Positions 45,901 to 54,988 of a DNA stretch of 64,000 nt are shown one piece after another (position 1 is the stretch's first letter; every line of letters begins with the position of its first letter). The stretch lies in the NCBI GenBank assembly GCA_044227925.1, contig JBGAVW010000020.1, positions 1-64,000 on the forward strand, given 5' to 3'. The notes under the pieces were generated by a model. The model was not told where the DNA came from. It worked only from the letters and a program-made list of their open reading frames with translations, and made no database searches. A program made the position numbers and the translations under genes. This DNA comes from JADJLQ01 sp044227925. Lineage in GTDB: Bacteria > Bacteroidota > Bacteroidia > Chitinophagales > Saprospiraceae.

Positions 45901-46021
45901 TTACACTTATAGTATGCGGGCTACTACACTGACTGTGCACTTTAAAGCAAAAAACTAAACATAATAAACCAAGATTTAAAAACCTGATTATGCGAGTTTC
46001 GAGATTCAATGTTGGTGTCAT
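42941..46021 (-). CDS. Secreted repeat protein with about eight Cys-bearing modules and T9SS sorting domain
   Basis: A 1026-residue secreted protein: signal peptide (about 1-30), then about eight modules of about 110-120 residues, then a type A sorting domain (about 945-1026, with IFPNPTARSVEI and DLTGRKWQ). Each module has an early Cys (FxCPxD-like: FACADS, LFCPMD, FACPGD, YVCPEN, LFCPSD, YTCPSN), a mid YGVAY/YGIAF-G strand, and a late Cys in SDxC[YF]xLSxNFI followed by V-K-x-x-P-x-GG. The two Cys per module could form a disulphide. The downstream neighbour at 46177 is a paralogue with ten modules. I do not recognise the module family; a surface or adhesive role is inferred from the sorting domain only. 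Confidence 0.75.
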   Translation of the reverse strand: MTPTLNLETRIIRFLNLGLLCLVFCFKVHSQCSSPHTISVNNNETELFACADSKPFNVLFFKSDTSKLKYAFVIADAFDNISRIQTTALINFGGPTLAIMRVWGIVYTDSLIYTTGSDVSTIRSATGCVRLSENVITVHRDIPFATNAFFKSGSNDTAYCFNNATRDTIVMKFPTNGSGRQSFVITLFDGTIVDIFHGVSYVIDSLPRNIYFIYNVSYTGDLIAQKKSNLFNSNFSTSCFSIGQKSARIEIDTIHTGNVIILTPRRLFCPMDDKPDLFSVELNDGFSSSRALVLLDEQGICRKVEIGTTIDLNSANPGSYTINILRYSGRLLINIGDTIIQNGGKEFSTDCHKWVASPIDIAIEKPNAGRVTTRTGDTLLFACPGDRLPDRIIFDASQQSPKSNYKILIVNNQNKIIANADRLGFIDFEGLGTGTCRAYGFAYTGAFLLPADSSFNKVMSDDCYDLSDNFLTINKSTARGGSVSVNGGAATYYVCPENDSTRKINFERKNNSNSPYQYVLTSETGTILDFVKNDSLSFRGLNSPSMRIYGVAFSGQRIISKGSNLFVSSFSDGCYSISDNFIRVVKDQPNGGGVRLANGFNKELFCPSDPTQKILSIRNVSTSSHPYAFVLVDSTRTVIDIFANFSYNFDSLPIGQYFIYGVSYIGKIILQKKTRLDFSTFSDDCFNYTLVNIEIIINEIDGGTLTTSEGTTNVYTCPSNLDPDIITMIPVKERALGYRYAITNDQNIILGYSFEPAIDFGIGAINSSCKVFGIAFKGIFTGVVGRNVFETAFSSSCYDLSDNFVRVVKAVPPSHRLITSAKDSIITICVGDSQKDTFSIGISDTSGFKKVFMAVENGKIVKLFTQDKIEFEKDSAGTLTLYSVIYTGKLLVREGLAFSTTFPISDDCFSLSGNALLIDKVKTGPFCVITGTGDESQFKELKIFPNPTARSVEINVEWNNENGSKDKNVKVNIYDLTGRKWQSHEYFSAPVYNRIRIPVHAIATGLYIFEIESNGFKISRKVVIEN

Positions 46022-46104
46022 GATTAATTATTAACGAAAAAAATGATAAGAATCTTATATAATTACTTAACGATCAATGTACTACATAAATCATACCACA
46101 TCAC

Positions 46105-46138
46105 AAAAAAAAACCCCGGAAGTTTTAATTCCAGGGTT
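46105..46138 (-). terminator. Rho-independent terminator of the larger repeat-protein gene
   Basis: AACCCCGGAA (46112-46121) and TTCCAGGGTT (46129-46138) form a 10-bp stem with one C-A mismatch and a 7-nt loop. On the minus strand it runs into T residues (complement of A 46105-46113). It ends the 46177-49848 gene before the paralogue, so the two giants are probably separate transcripts. Confidence 0.7.
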
Positions 46139-46176
46139 CGAAACATCAAAAGGCAAATAAAATGATGATTTAATTT

Positions 46177-49100
46177 TTATCTTAAGATCATTACTTTGAT
46201 CCTATCAAATATATAACCATTTTTGAATAATAGGAAATATGCACCCGGTGTAAGGGCATGAACATCAATCTCAATTTCTTGATTTACAGATACTTGTCTA
46301 TCCAAAATAATTTTCCTTTCACTCCCCCCAGAGGCAGAAACCAGCACCATTTCGGGTTTTCCGGATTTCAGTAAAGACGGTTTGAGTCTTATTTTCAACT
46401 TTTCCTGCACTGGATTCGGGTACACGGACACAAAAGCTGTATTTTCAGTATTCACACCTATATTTTTACATAAACCACCCGTATTTGACATATTTAATAA
46501 TATAAAATTGTCAGTTAGGTCAAAGCAGCCACTGGCTAATGCTGATGTTTTCACAAGATCATTTCTTGCAGCTGTGAGTAATCCACCATAACTAAGTCCA
46601 TATATCCTGTATTGTCCAGGATCATATCCATTAAAATCATATTTTTTATTTAAGTCATCCAAAACGTAAATAATTCTGTCCTGGGTATTGGTTACCAGTA
46701 AAGCATAATTGAGATTTACAGTCGTGGAAGAAGTAAAACCTAAGGTATCCATACCGAGATCTTCAACACAAAACTGGGCAGCAGTATCACCATTGGATAG
46801 CACTATTTTTCCTGCATTTGCTGCTGATTTTATTACAGTAATACCCTGTGGTGTTATGTCAAAGCACTCATTGGATAGATCATTTGCCCGAATGCTCTTT
46901 TTTAACACCTGTAAATTTCCTTTGTATGATATACCATAAACCATGCATTTACCCACCGGATAGGAATCAAAATCAATCAATGAGTTGGTATGTAGGTCTA
47001 TTATAGTATCTAATTCATTCACTATCAGGTATGCATATGAAAGTGCACTTGCTCCTGCATTGGTAAAATTAATATGATCAGATTGTCCATCAGACGGACA
47101 TAGATATAAAGTGGACTGATTTCCGGCTGAAATTGTTCCTGCCTGGGGAAGATCTTTATTTACGGTGATGGAATTAGTAGATACACCATAACAACTATCT
47201 ACCAATCGGTGGGAAGAAACTTTATCTCCTGGTTTTCCTAAGAAATTCCCTTTATAGGCTATTCCAAATATTTGGGTAATGCCGGCGGGTAATTCAGTAC
47301 TAATAAGAACTCCGGTCTGCGATACAAATCGTATGGTATCCTGTTGAATTCCTAAGTATACATAGGTCGTATTAATCGAAGATCTGTTGTTTGTCAGCCT
47401 GATGGTGTCAACAATTTTAGAATCAATACAATAAAACAATTGGGTCAAATTGGTGTTGGCCCGGATAGTACCTGCCACAATCTCAGTCCCGGTAATGGGA
47501 ACAAATTTCTTTGAAACGGATACGCATCCTGAAGCAAATGATTGCGCAACCAATGCATCTCCGATGCGGGCCTGTATATTGCCACTGTAAGAGACTCCAT
47601 ACAATCTTACATTATAAATTGGCAATAGTTCCAGGTTTATCGCATTTGCTTGCAGAGATAAAATGGTATTGGAAGTATCCGTAATTACATATGCATAATG
47701 AAATTTAGAATTTGAAGTATTCCTTATTTTTAATATATCAGGCCATCCGTCTTTGGCACAAATTTGATAGCCGGTATCGGTTTCGTTTACAAAAACATTG
47801 CCTGCTTCCGCCAGGTCTTTGATTACCACCAATGGTTTGGTACTGAGATCAAGGCACCCGGTCTGGTGAATAAGGGATGACAAGGGTTTACCGGTAATTA
47901 ATGTAAAAGTATCCGTATACGCAAGTGTCCGGATTTTATATATTCCTCTACCCAAGTTTCTTAGATCAATGGAATCAGCTTGAATACTCATCACGGTATC
48001 ATTTTCATTTGTAATGATGTATTGAATTTTACCTGTGCTGGCAGACTTGTTTTTAAGTTTGATTTTTCTTTGTTCTGAATCAATACATTCCATCAAAGTA
48101 TCTATCTGATTTTCGAATTCCACGATCCCAGCCTTTGCATCCCCTTTGGTAATAGAAATAAAATTGGTGCTCACACTCAGACATTTATCAGATCTGATGG
48201 AGTCCAACTTTTCTCCAACGGCATAAGTTACATTGCCAATATAGGAAACAGCATATACTTTGAAGTTCCCATTCTGCTGGGTGCTCAGATCGGTCGAAGT
48301 ACTGTCAAAAGTGGAAAGTATAGTTCCGCTCTCATTGGTCAGGAAATACAATTTCTTAAACCTGTTATTCGCTGTTTGCAAGAACTTAATTTTTAAACCC
48401 GGGGTATCCGCGGCACAAACAAACCGTTGGGAAGAGGAATCCAAAAACATCAATTTTCCCGGATTCGGATTGTCTACCAGTATGGGAATGTAAATTTTTG
48501 ATAAATCATAGCAATCATCTGACGCCTGATCGGCAATATTAGAACCTGGTTTCAGCATCAACGATCCTGTATAGCTTAAATTGTAGATTCTTTTTTCACC
48601 ACGGGACCATCTTCCCGGTATCAATTTTGTATCCACTAATTCTTCCACAATTCCAGACAAATTGGTGATAACCCAAATTTGCTTTACACCGACCACATTC
48701 TTTTTCTCAATATTCAATTCAGTAATACTGTCTGCCTCACAAAATTTATCATTTGAAGTATTCATCACCAGATCTCCTGCATATGGTTTCTTTTTGATAA
48801 GGGTGATGGCATTTTCAGTAAGGGCAAAACAATCATCAGAAAGAAGAGTGTTGGCAATATTTTTACCCACAGCTTCCTGACTCAGTCTTCCAGTATAAGT
48901 CAAACCAAAGACTTTACATATACCTGACTGCAATGAAGATGAAGACAAAATGGGATCATTTTTTATTTCGAGTATAGAACCCATCGAATCCGTAATCACA
49001 TATTTTACCAAACCTCCTTTATTATTGGAAATGGTCATGGATAATAACTGGTCTTTTTTGCTATCCGCACAAATAAACTGATTTGATGCATCCCCATTTA

Positions 49101-49848
49101 ATGAGATGACACCACCGTGCGGGAGATCGTGATAAAGCGTAATGAAGTTTTTACTTATGGAGTAACAGTCATCCGCGATGGGCATATTAAGGGCATCTCC
49201 TTTTTTGGCTATGAGTTTACCTGCATATCCGGCGGCATACACTTTACACACTTTACATTCCAAAGGGTCTGCATTGATCAATGCCGAATTTGATACCAAG
49301 ACGATCCTGTTCGATTCATTTACTACCAGATAAGCTTTTGCATTGCCTGTGGGGAATTGGGCATTGACTGTTAAGGAGTCAAACTTTTTATCCGGGCCAC
49401 AAAAAAATAAGGGATTCAAACTCTGAGCATCTATCACCGGTGCGACAGGTGGTGTTTTAATTACCTTTATATAATTTGAAGATTGAGTGTAACAATAACT
49501 GGTAACCGGATTGGTCAGGACATTTTTTCCTACTACATCATTCAAAAAACCTTTATACGAATAACTGTACAGACGGTACTCCCCCTCCGGAAGAAAGGCC
49601 AGATCAATCACACTGCTGGTAACTACTTTCAAAGCTATATTTTGTGCAGTAGTCACGACTGTAGCAAATGGCATTCCATAGGTAAACTGTTTTACTGATA
49701 CATCTGTCTTTTTACCACCAGGACATAAATAAACCACCGTATCTCCTGTTACTGTGGTCATAGGTCTGCTGCTCAGACATTGATTGTATCCAGTATAATA
49801 TAAAAAAAGAAAAAAGAAAGCTAATGCCCATTTAGAAATGACGCCCAT
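46177..49848 (-). CDS. Secreted repeat protein with ten Cys-bearing modules and T9SS sorting domain
   Basis: A 1223-residue paralogue of the neighbouring 1026-residue protein. After a signal peptide (about 1-23) ten modules of about 110 residues follow; their late Cys motifs read TSYCYTQSSNYI, ADDCYSISKNFI, SDDCFALTENAI, SDDCYDLSKIYI, SDKCLSVSTNFI, QTGCLDLSTKPL, ASGCVSVSKKFV, VDSCYGVSTNSI, SNECFDITPQGI and ASGCFDLTDNFI. Early Cys motifs are YLCPGG, FFCGPD, FICADS, YQICAKD, YLCPSD and the like. The ITN-x-x-G/D-x-I and IYGLSYxG strands recur between them. The last 85 residues (VSVYPNPVQEKLKIRL onward) are a type A sorting domain. Tandem duplication of gene and module is evident; function unknown. 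Confidence 0.75.
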   Translation of the reverse strand: MGVISKWALAFFFLFLYYTGYNQCLSSRPMTTVTGDTVVYLCPGGKKTDVSVKQFTYGMPFATVVTTAQNIALKVVTSSVIDLAFLPEGEYRLYSYSYKGFLNDVVGKNVLTNPVTSYCYTQSSNYIKVIKTPPVAPVIDAQSLNPLFFCGPDKKFDSLTVNAQFPTGNAKAYLVVNESNRIVLVSNSALINADPLECKVCKVYAAGYAGKLIAKKGDALNMPIADDCYSISKNFITLYHDLPHGGVISLNGDASNQFICADSKKDQLLSMTISNNKGGLVKYVITDSMGSILEIKNDPILSSSSLQSGICKVFGLTYTGRLSQEAVGKNIANTLLSDDCFALTENAITLIKKKPYAGDLVMNTSNDKFCEADSITELNIEKKNVVGVKQIWVITNLSGIVEELVDTKLIPGRWSRGEKRIYNLSYTGSLMLKPGSNIADQASDDCYDLSKIYIPILVDNPNPGKLMFLDSSSQRFVCAADTPGLKIKFLQTANNRFKKLYFLTNESGTILSTFDSTSTDLSTQQNGNFKVYAVSYIGNVTYAVGEKLDSIRSDKCLSVSTNFISITKGDAKAGIVEFENQIDTLMECIDSEQRKIKLKNKSASTGKIQYIITNENDTVMSIQADSIDLRNLGRGIYKIRTLAYTDTFTLITGKPLSSLIHQTGCLDLSTKPLVVIKDLAEAGNVFVNETDTGYQICAKDGWPDILKIRNTSNSKFHYAYVITDTSNTILSLQANAINLELLPIYNVRLYGVSYSGNIQARIGDALVAQSFASGCVSVSKKFVPITGTEIVAGTIRANTNLTQLFYCIDSKIVDTIRLTNNRSSINTTYVYLGIQQDTIRFVSQTGVLISTELPAGITQIFGIAYKGNFLGKPGDKVSSHRLVDSCYGVSTNSITVNKDLPQAGTISAGNQSTLYLCPSDGQSDHINFTNAGASALSYAYLIVNELDTIIDLHTNSLIDFDSYPVGKCMVYGISYKGNLQVLKKSIRANDLSNECFDITPQGITVIKSAANAGKIVLSNGDTAAQFCVEDLGMDTLGFTSSTTVNLNYALLVTNTQDRIIYVLDDLNKKYDFNGYDPGQYRIYGLSYGGLLTAARNDLVKTSALASGCFDLTDNFILLNMSNTGGLCKNIGVNTENTAFVSVYPNPVQEKLKIRLKPSLLKSGKPEMVLVSASGGSERKIILDRQVSVNQEIEIDVHALTPGAYFLLFKNGYIFDRIKVMILR

Positions 49849-50165
49849 GGTAAATTGTTGTTTTGATTTTAATATTGTCTGATACTTCTTTTTGATTCGG
49901 ACTTATTCAAATAAATTGAAGTATAAGCCACAAATTAAGTCTACTATTAAGTAAAATTTAGTTAAAGCAGATACATATTATATTCACACATATATAGATG
50001 AGTAGTAGTGATTGTTAAGGCTCCTGAAAATTTAAATAAAGTGCATCGGTATTCAAAAAAAAGGCATCCAATAAAATAAAATCTGGCCATCATCGTTAAT
50101 CATCCTTCTCTCGTCTAGTAAAATGCACACTACCCTGAAATCGAATATCTTTGTAGTAACATTTT
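49849..50165. other. Divergent intergenic region, no gene seen
   Basis: A 317-bp AT-rich gap between the divergent repeat-protein gene and the phosphoesterase. A TATCTTTG box (50146-50153) serves the plus-strand gene. I saw no convincing ORF, tRNA or hairpin, and no obvious -7 box for the minus-strand giant. Confidence 0.4.
50146..50153 (+). promoter_or_regulatory. Candidate -7 box (TATCTTTG) of the phosphoesterase gene
   Basis: An exact TAnnTTTG ending 12 bases before the ATG at 50166. Confidence 0.45.
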
Positions 50166-51398
50166 ATGGCTCTTCGATTTATTTTCCTTTTACTATTCTT
50201 ATCTGTAGTAGATTTATACAGTTACCAGTGGCTCAGGCACCTTATGATATCTGCCTCCCATCCATGGAAAATTGTACTCAATATCCTGTTTTGGTCAGGT
50301 ACATTAGTTACCCTAGTTTTAACTATCCTGTTTGTGTTGGAGGTCAAAATTCCATCTCCTGCACTACTTACTTATCTAAGAGCCTGGGCTTTTATCAGTT
50401 ATTTTGCCAAATTTATAAGCATTCCCTTTATTTTAATTGATGATTTACGCAGAATATTCAATTATACCGTAAAATGGATCAAACCCGAATACGCTTTTAA
50501 TGCATCCCGCTCTAAATTTTTAAGTACTGCGGGGGCATTGGCTGCCGGCTTTCCTTTTTTCACCCTTTTGTATGGTATGGCAAGAAATGCATACCGGTAC
50601 CAGGTTCATAAAATCAAAATTCCAATAAAAAACCTGCCTGCATCGTTGGAAGGTTTGAGGATTGTGCAAATTTCAGACATTCATAGTGGCAGCTTTACTT
50701 CTTATAGCCAAGTCAATAAAAGTGTCGACATTATCAAAAATCTCAACCCGGACCTGTTGTTTTTTACTGGTGATCTGGTAAATAACAAAGCAGAGGAGAT
50801 AGAACCCTATATAGATATTTTCAAACAAATGAAAGGAAAATATGGAAGCTATTCCGTATTTGGAAATCATGACTACGGCGATTATGAAAGATGGCCAAAC
50901 AACGATGCCAAAATTCAGAATTTAGATACTTTAAAAGCCCATCATTCCTCCATAGGATGGTCTTTACTTTTAAATGCAAATGAAACGATAGAAGTTAAAG
51001 GAGAAAAAATATCGATTATCGGAGTAGAAAATTATTCTGCTTCCAATCGATTTACCAAATACGGCAAACTGGACCAGGCTTACCGTGGTGTACCCACAGA
51101 TAGTCTTAAATTATTATTATCCCATGATCCAAGTCACTGGAATTATGAAGTAAATAAAAAATATCAGGATATCTCATTGACCCTTTCTGGTCATACTCAT
51201 GGATTTCAATTCGGGGTAGAAATTCCCGGGTTTAAATGGAGTCCGAGTCAATACATTTATAAAGAGTGGGCAGGTCTTTACAGCTCCGAAAATCATCAAC
51301 ATTTATATGTCAATAGGGGCTTTGGATTTTTAGGCTATCCTGGTAGAGTCGGCATTTTACCAGAAATTACTTTATTGGAATTAACAGCGGCAGTTTAA
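50166..51398 (+). CDS. Membrane-anchored metallophosphoesterase (YaeI/YkuE-like)
   Basis: A 410-residue protein. The first 120 residues carry several hydrophobic helices (about 1-20, 35-60, 70-95, 115-140), so it is membrane-embedded. The calcineurin-like domain starts at about 160 with QISDIHSG, then FFTGDLVNN, FGNHDYGDY, LLLSHDPSHW and LSGHTHGFQFG. This arrangement is that of UDP-2,3-diacylglucosamine- or phospholipid-cleaving relatives (YaeI, LpxH-distant), often with a Tat or membrane anchor; the true substrate is unknown. It may head a short run with the next small gene (62-bp gap). Confidence 0.87.
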   Translation: MALRFIFLLLFLSVVDLYSYQWLRHLMISASHPWKIVLNILFWSGTLVTLVLTILFVLEVKIPSPALLTYLRAWAFISYFAKFISIPFILIDDLRRIFNYTVKWIKPEYAFNASRSKFLSTAGALAAGFPFFTLLYGMARNAYRYQVHKIKIPIKNLPASLEGLRIVQISDIHSGSFTSYSQVNKSVDIIKNLNPDLLFFTGDLVNNKAEEIEPYIDIFKQMKGKYGSYSVFGNHDYGDYERWPNNDAKIQNLDTLKAHHSSIGWSLLLNANETIEVKGEKISIIGVENYSASNRFTKYGKLDQAYRGVPTDSLKLLLSHDPSHWNYEVNKKYQDISLTLSGHTHGFQFGVEIPGFKWSPSQYIYKEWAGLYSSENHQHLYVNRGFGFLGYPGRVGILPEITLLELTAAV

Positions 51399-51460
51399 AT
51401 ACTTAGAAAAATTAAACAGATATTTGCATCTGATTCACTTCTACGACCATTTTTAATTAC

Positions 51461-51877
51461 ATGAGATTATTGACTCTTCCCATTGTATTCATTTTATACT
51501 GTTGCAAAAACAATTCAGCATCATTAGGCATTTCTAAGATACAGCTGGATAGTACAAAATTATACGGCAGATGGACCATTTTGGATGCCCTGCGCAATAA
51601 CCGCCCAACACAGACTATTACCGGAGCGATATTTGACATACAACCAAACCAACTGACTCACAATTTATTAGGAACAGATATTGAATACCAATACCAAATT
51701 AAGGATTCTACTTTACTTGCTTCGGACCAGACCATGTACCGAATAGAGTATTTAAATGATAGCTTGCTAATAATCAATACATTGATTCAGAATCATAAAT
51801 TCAAAATGTCCCTCAAAAAGCTTCCGGAACAAACTCCTGAATTGACAGAATCCGATACACTTAAGCAATTGCAATAA
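51461..51877 (+). CDS. Small lipoprotein, lipocalin-like, hypothetical
   Basis: A 138-residue predicted lipoprotein with signal FILYCC (Cys at about 14-15). From about residue 30 the sequence KLYGRWTILDALRNNRP is the opening strand of a lipocalin-like domain, and repeated beta-strand patterns follow, ending near KFKMSLKKLP. No specific family can be named. It faces the convergent small membrane-protein gene across 2 bp. Confidence 0.6.
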   Translation: MRLLTLPIVFILYCCKNNSASLGISKIQLDSTKLYGRWTILDALRNNRPTQTITGAIFDIQPNQLTHNLLGTDIEYQYQIKDSTLLASDQTMYRIEYLNDSLLIINTLIQNHKFKMSLKKLPEQTPELTESDTLKQLQ

Positions 51878-51879
51878 CT

Positions 51880-52170
51880 TTAAAATATTGGTTTCATCCA
51901 TGACATTTCACCACCCTTGAAAAACCAAAATATTCCCGTGATGAGCATGGGTATGATAAAAGATATAATTAGCAATGGATAATACCATGGACCTACTCTG
52001 GCATATTCTATCCTGTCTGCGATCCAGGAGATAATCAATATGGCCAGAGATATTAATGAAAATGATAGACACAAAATCAATGCTACATAATCATTATACA
52101 TCCAAATCAAGGTATACAAAATAGCTTGCAGTAAGGCAGTCAATATTAATTTTTCTGTATTCATAGACAA
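51880..52170 (-). CDS. Small membrane protein, hypothetical (96 aa)
   Basis: A 96-residue protein with three strongly hydrophobic stretches (about 8-24, 28-48 and 62-84) and a short charged C-terminal tail (KGGEMSWMKPIF). Composition and the absence of charged residues in these stretches support a real integral-membrane protein. No family recognised; the gene is divergent from topA. Confidence 0.55.
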   Translation of the reverse strand: MSMNTEKLILTALLQAILYTLIWMYNDYVALILCLSFSLISLAILIISWIADRIEYARVGPWYYPLLIISFIIPMLITGIFWFFKGGEMSWMKPIF

Positions 52171-52238
52171 AAGCTAAGTAACTCAGTATTAACACAAAAG
52201 AATCAAATAAATTTAATATCAAGAGAAAATTTAAAACT

Positions 52239-52273
52239 GATTATTACGTATTAAATAATCGTTACAAAGTAAC
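52239..52273. repeat. Paired dyads upstream of topA
   Basis: GATTATT (52239-52245) and AATAATC (52254-52260) are reverse complements with an 8-base spacer. Immediately after, GTTAC (52261-52265) and GTAAC (52269-52273) are reverse complements with a 3-base spacer. They lie 38-72 bp before the topA -7 box and could be operator half-sites, or chance in AT-rich sequence. Confidence 0.3.
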
Positions 52274-52310
52274 TTAAATCATTGAAATATAAAATATTTA
52301 TAGTTTTGCA

Positions 52311-52318
52311 GCCAAATT
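52311..52318 (+). promoter_or_regulatory. Candidate -7 box (TAGTTTTG) of topA
   Basis: An exact TAnnTTTG ending 21 bases before the topA ATG at 52340, with ATTG 17 bases upstream as a possible -33 element. Confidence 0.5.
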
Positions 52319-52339
52319 CTGAAAAGAGATAATCCTAAA

Positions 52340-54988
52340 ATGGGAAAAAAATTATTAATAGTAGAGTCGCCTGCAAAAGCTAAAACAATAGAAAAATTCC
52401 TCGGTAGTGATTACCAGGTCAAATCCAGTTTTGGACATGTACGTGATCTTGAAAAAGGAAAGAGAGGAATAAACATCGATAATGACTTTCAACCAAGTTA
52501 TATCATCAGCCCCGAAAAAACGAAGGTGGTCAAGGAACTGAGAGATACCGCTAAACTTGCTTCAGAAGTATGGCTGGCTACGGACGAAGATCGTGAAGGG
52601 GAAGCAATTGCATGGCATTTGTGTGAGGTTTTGAATCTCGACCCCAAGGTCACTAAACGAATTGTGTTTCATGAAATCACCAAGCCGGCAATTCAGGAAG
52701 CGGTATTAAATCCAAGAAAAGTAGATTTGGACCTGGTAAATGCACAGCAAGCGCGTAGAGTCCTGGATAGGCTGGTGGGATTCGAACTCTCAGAATTATT
52801 ATGGAAAAAAATTAAAAACAATCTATCTGCAGGCAGAGTACAATCTGTGGCAGTAAAACTGATTGTAGAACGTGAGCGGGAAATCCGAAATTTTGAAATC
52901 ACCCCATTTTATAAGATCAGTGCAATTTTCAAAGTAAAGGATGCCGATGGCAGAGTTTATAATTTAAAAGCTGAAAGGCCCGAGCGTTTCGATACAAATA
53001 AAGATGCGCGTGCTTTTTTGGAAGCATCCAATACATCGGCTTTTACTATTAAATCAATCGATGTAAAACCATTACGCAGAAAGCCGGCAGCTCCATTTAC
53101 TACTTCTACTTTACAGCAAGAGGCTTCCAGAAAGCTGGGATTCGGTGTATCCCGTACCATGATTACAGCACAACGACTTTACGAACAGGGATTGATCACC
53201 TACATGCGTACGGATAGTACTGCTTTAAGTGCAACTGCTGTGGCCCAGATTACCAGTGAAATCGAAAAAAACTATGGTAAGGAATATGTAGAAAACCGGG
53301 TTTTTAAAAGCAAGACAGCCAATGCCCAGGAGGCGCATGAAGCCATCCGGCCTTCCTATATAGATAAAATTGAGGTATCGGCCATTCGAGACGAACAACG
53401 ACTCTACGAATTGATTTGGAAACGCACGATTGCTTCCCAAATGGCAGATGCCGAATTGGAAAAAACTACTGTAAAGATTTCCATATCTAACTTGCCAAAC
53501 GATTTTCTTCAGGCAGAAGGAGAAATTATAAAATTTGATGGATTTCTCAAAGTATACCTTGAATCACAAGATGAGGAAGAGGAGTCAGAGGATGAATCCA
53601 TATTACCTCCTTTGCAGGTAGGCCAAAAATTGGATCTGAATAAAATGGAAGCCATTCAACGATTTACCAGGCCTCCATCACGGTATACAGAAGCCAGTCT
53701 CGTAAAAAAATTAGAAGAGCTGGGAATAGGACGGCCTTCGACTTATGCTCCTACCATTACCAAAATAATGGAAGTAGGCAGAGGATATGTGGTAAAGGAG
53801 CAGCGGGAAGGTACCCTCAGACCCTACCAGGTATTGGTATTGGAAAATGGTATGATTACGGAGCGAACCGATTCTGAAACTACAGGAGCTTCTAAAAACA
53901 ACCTCTTCCCTACCGATATGGGCATGATCGTAGTTGATTACCTTAACAAGAATTTTGACGACATCATGGAATACGGCTTTACTGCCGAAATAGAAAAAGA
54001 GTTTGATATTATAGCTGAGGGGAACCTGGAATGGCATAAAATGATCAAGGATTTTTATGAGCCTTTTCACAAAAAATTAGAAGAAACATTACTGAATACA
54101 GGGAGAGAAAGCGGAAAGCGTATGTTGGGCAAGGATCCAAAATCCGGCAAATCCGTATTTGTACGAATGGCCCGATTTGGTCCTGTGGTTCAGATCGGAG
54201 ATACCGATGAAATCACGGAAGATGAAAAACCTGAAATTGCCAGTTTAAAACCGGGCCAGTCCCTGGAAAATATAAGCTATGAAGATGCCATGGAGCTTTT
54301 CAAGCTACCTCGCACATTGGGTGAATACGAAGGAAAAGAAATTATCATCAGCCAAGGCAGATTTGGACCGTATGTCAAATACGACGAAGGATTTATTTCA
54401 ATTCCAAGAATTGAAGATCCTTTGGCTATCACGTATGATCGGGCGGTTGAATTAATTGAAGAAAAAAAAGCGGCAAATGCCCCGATCGCCACATACAAAG
54501 GCTTACCTATAAGTAAAGGCAAGGGCAGATTTGGGCCTTTTTTAAAATGGAATGATTTATTTGCCAATGTTCCGGCTAAAATTAATTTTGATTCATTAGA
54601 TGCTAAAACAGCCATTGAGCTGATACAAGCCAAAGAAGAAAAGGAAGCCAAAAAATATATTTCTAATTGGGAAGAAGAAAAAATAAGTGTTCAAAACGGC
54701 AGATGGGGCCCAATTATGGTATACGGTAAAAAATGGGTAAATTTTCCAAAGGACCCTGATGGTAAAAGAATTTCTGCGGAGGCTGCAGGAGAATATTCGC
54801 TGGATCAGGTAAAAGCTTTAATTGAAGCGGCAGATCCAACCGCATTTAAAAAGAAAGGTAAAGCAACGAAAGCTACTAAATCTGATGACTCAAAACCAAA
54901 ATCTGCAAAAACTACAAAAAAACCAGCAAAATCGGGAGCCAGGAAAATAATTACAGTAATTAAGAAAAGCAGTAAAGCAAAAGTGTAA
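52340..54988 (+). CDS. topA: DNA topoisomerase I (type IA)
   Basis: An 882-residue type IA topoisomerase that relaxes negative supercoils by single-strand passage. The Toprim domain opens with LLIVESPAKAKTIEKFLG and continues to ATDEDREGEAIAWHL (acidic metal triad). The catalytic tyrosine is Tyr288 in ITYMRTDS, and RPSTYAPTI is conserved further on. The C-terminus replaces zinc ribbons by about four Topo_C repeats (GRFGPFLK-, GRFGPYVK- and GRWGPIM-type motifs), the form usual in Bacteroidota. The last 35 residues are a Lys-rich tail like those of histone-H1-like proteins. Monocistronic with its own -7 box. Confidence 0.97.
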   Translation: MGKKLLIVESPAKAKTIEKFLGSDYQVKSSFGHVRDLEKGKRGINIDNDFQPSYIISPEKTKVVKELRDTAKLASEVWLATDEDREGEAIAWHLCEVLNLDPKVTKRIVFHEITKPAIQEAVLNPRKVDLDLVNAQQARRVLDRLVGFELSELLWKKIKNNLSAGRVQSVAVKLIVEREREIRNFEITPFYKISAIFKVKDADGRVYNLKAERPERFDTNKDARAFLEASNTSAFTIKSIDVKPLRRKPAAPFTTSTLQQEASRKLGFGVSRTMITAQRLYEQGLITYMRTDSTALSATAVAQITSEIEKNYGKEYVENRVFKSKTANAQEAHEAIRPSYIDKIEVSAIRDEQRLYELIWKRTIASQMADAELEKTTVKISISNLPNDFLQAEGEIIKFDGFLKVYLESQDEEEESEDESILPPLQVGQKLDLNKMEAIQRFTRPPSRYTEASLVKKLEELGIGRPSTYAPTITKIMEVGRGYVVKEQREGTLRPYQVLVLENGMITERTDSETTGASKNNLFPTDMGMIVVDYLNKNFDDIMEYGFTAEIEKEFDIIAEGNLEWHKMIKDFYEPFHKKLEETLLNTGRESGKRMLGKDPKSGKSVFVRMARFGPVVQIGDTDEITEDEKPEIASLKPGQSLENISYEDAMELFKLPRTLGEYEGKEIIISQGRFGPYVKYDEGFISIPRIEDPLAITYDRAVELIEEKKAANAPIATYKGLPISKGKGRFGPFLKWNDLFANVPAKINFDSLDAKTAIELIQAKEEKEAKKYISNWEEEKISVQNGRWGPIMVYGKKWVNFPKDPDGKRISAEAAGEYSLDQVKALIEAADPTAFKKKGKATKATKSDDSKPKSAKTTKKPAKSGARKIITVIKKSSKAKV

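Noticed and set aside
42941..49848. Repeats read as a CRISPR array or DNA satellite
   Set aside because: The periodicity is at protein level (about 110 residues) and the DNA of the modules is not repeated exactly; spacer-repeat structure is absent.
53225..54651. Three minus-strand ORFs opposite topA
   Set aside because: They run antisense to the catalytic and C-terminal repeat regions of topA and have unnatural compositions; shadows.
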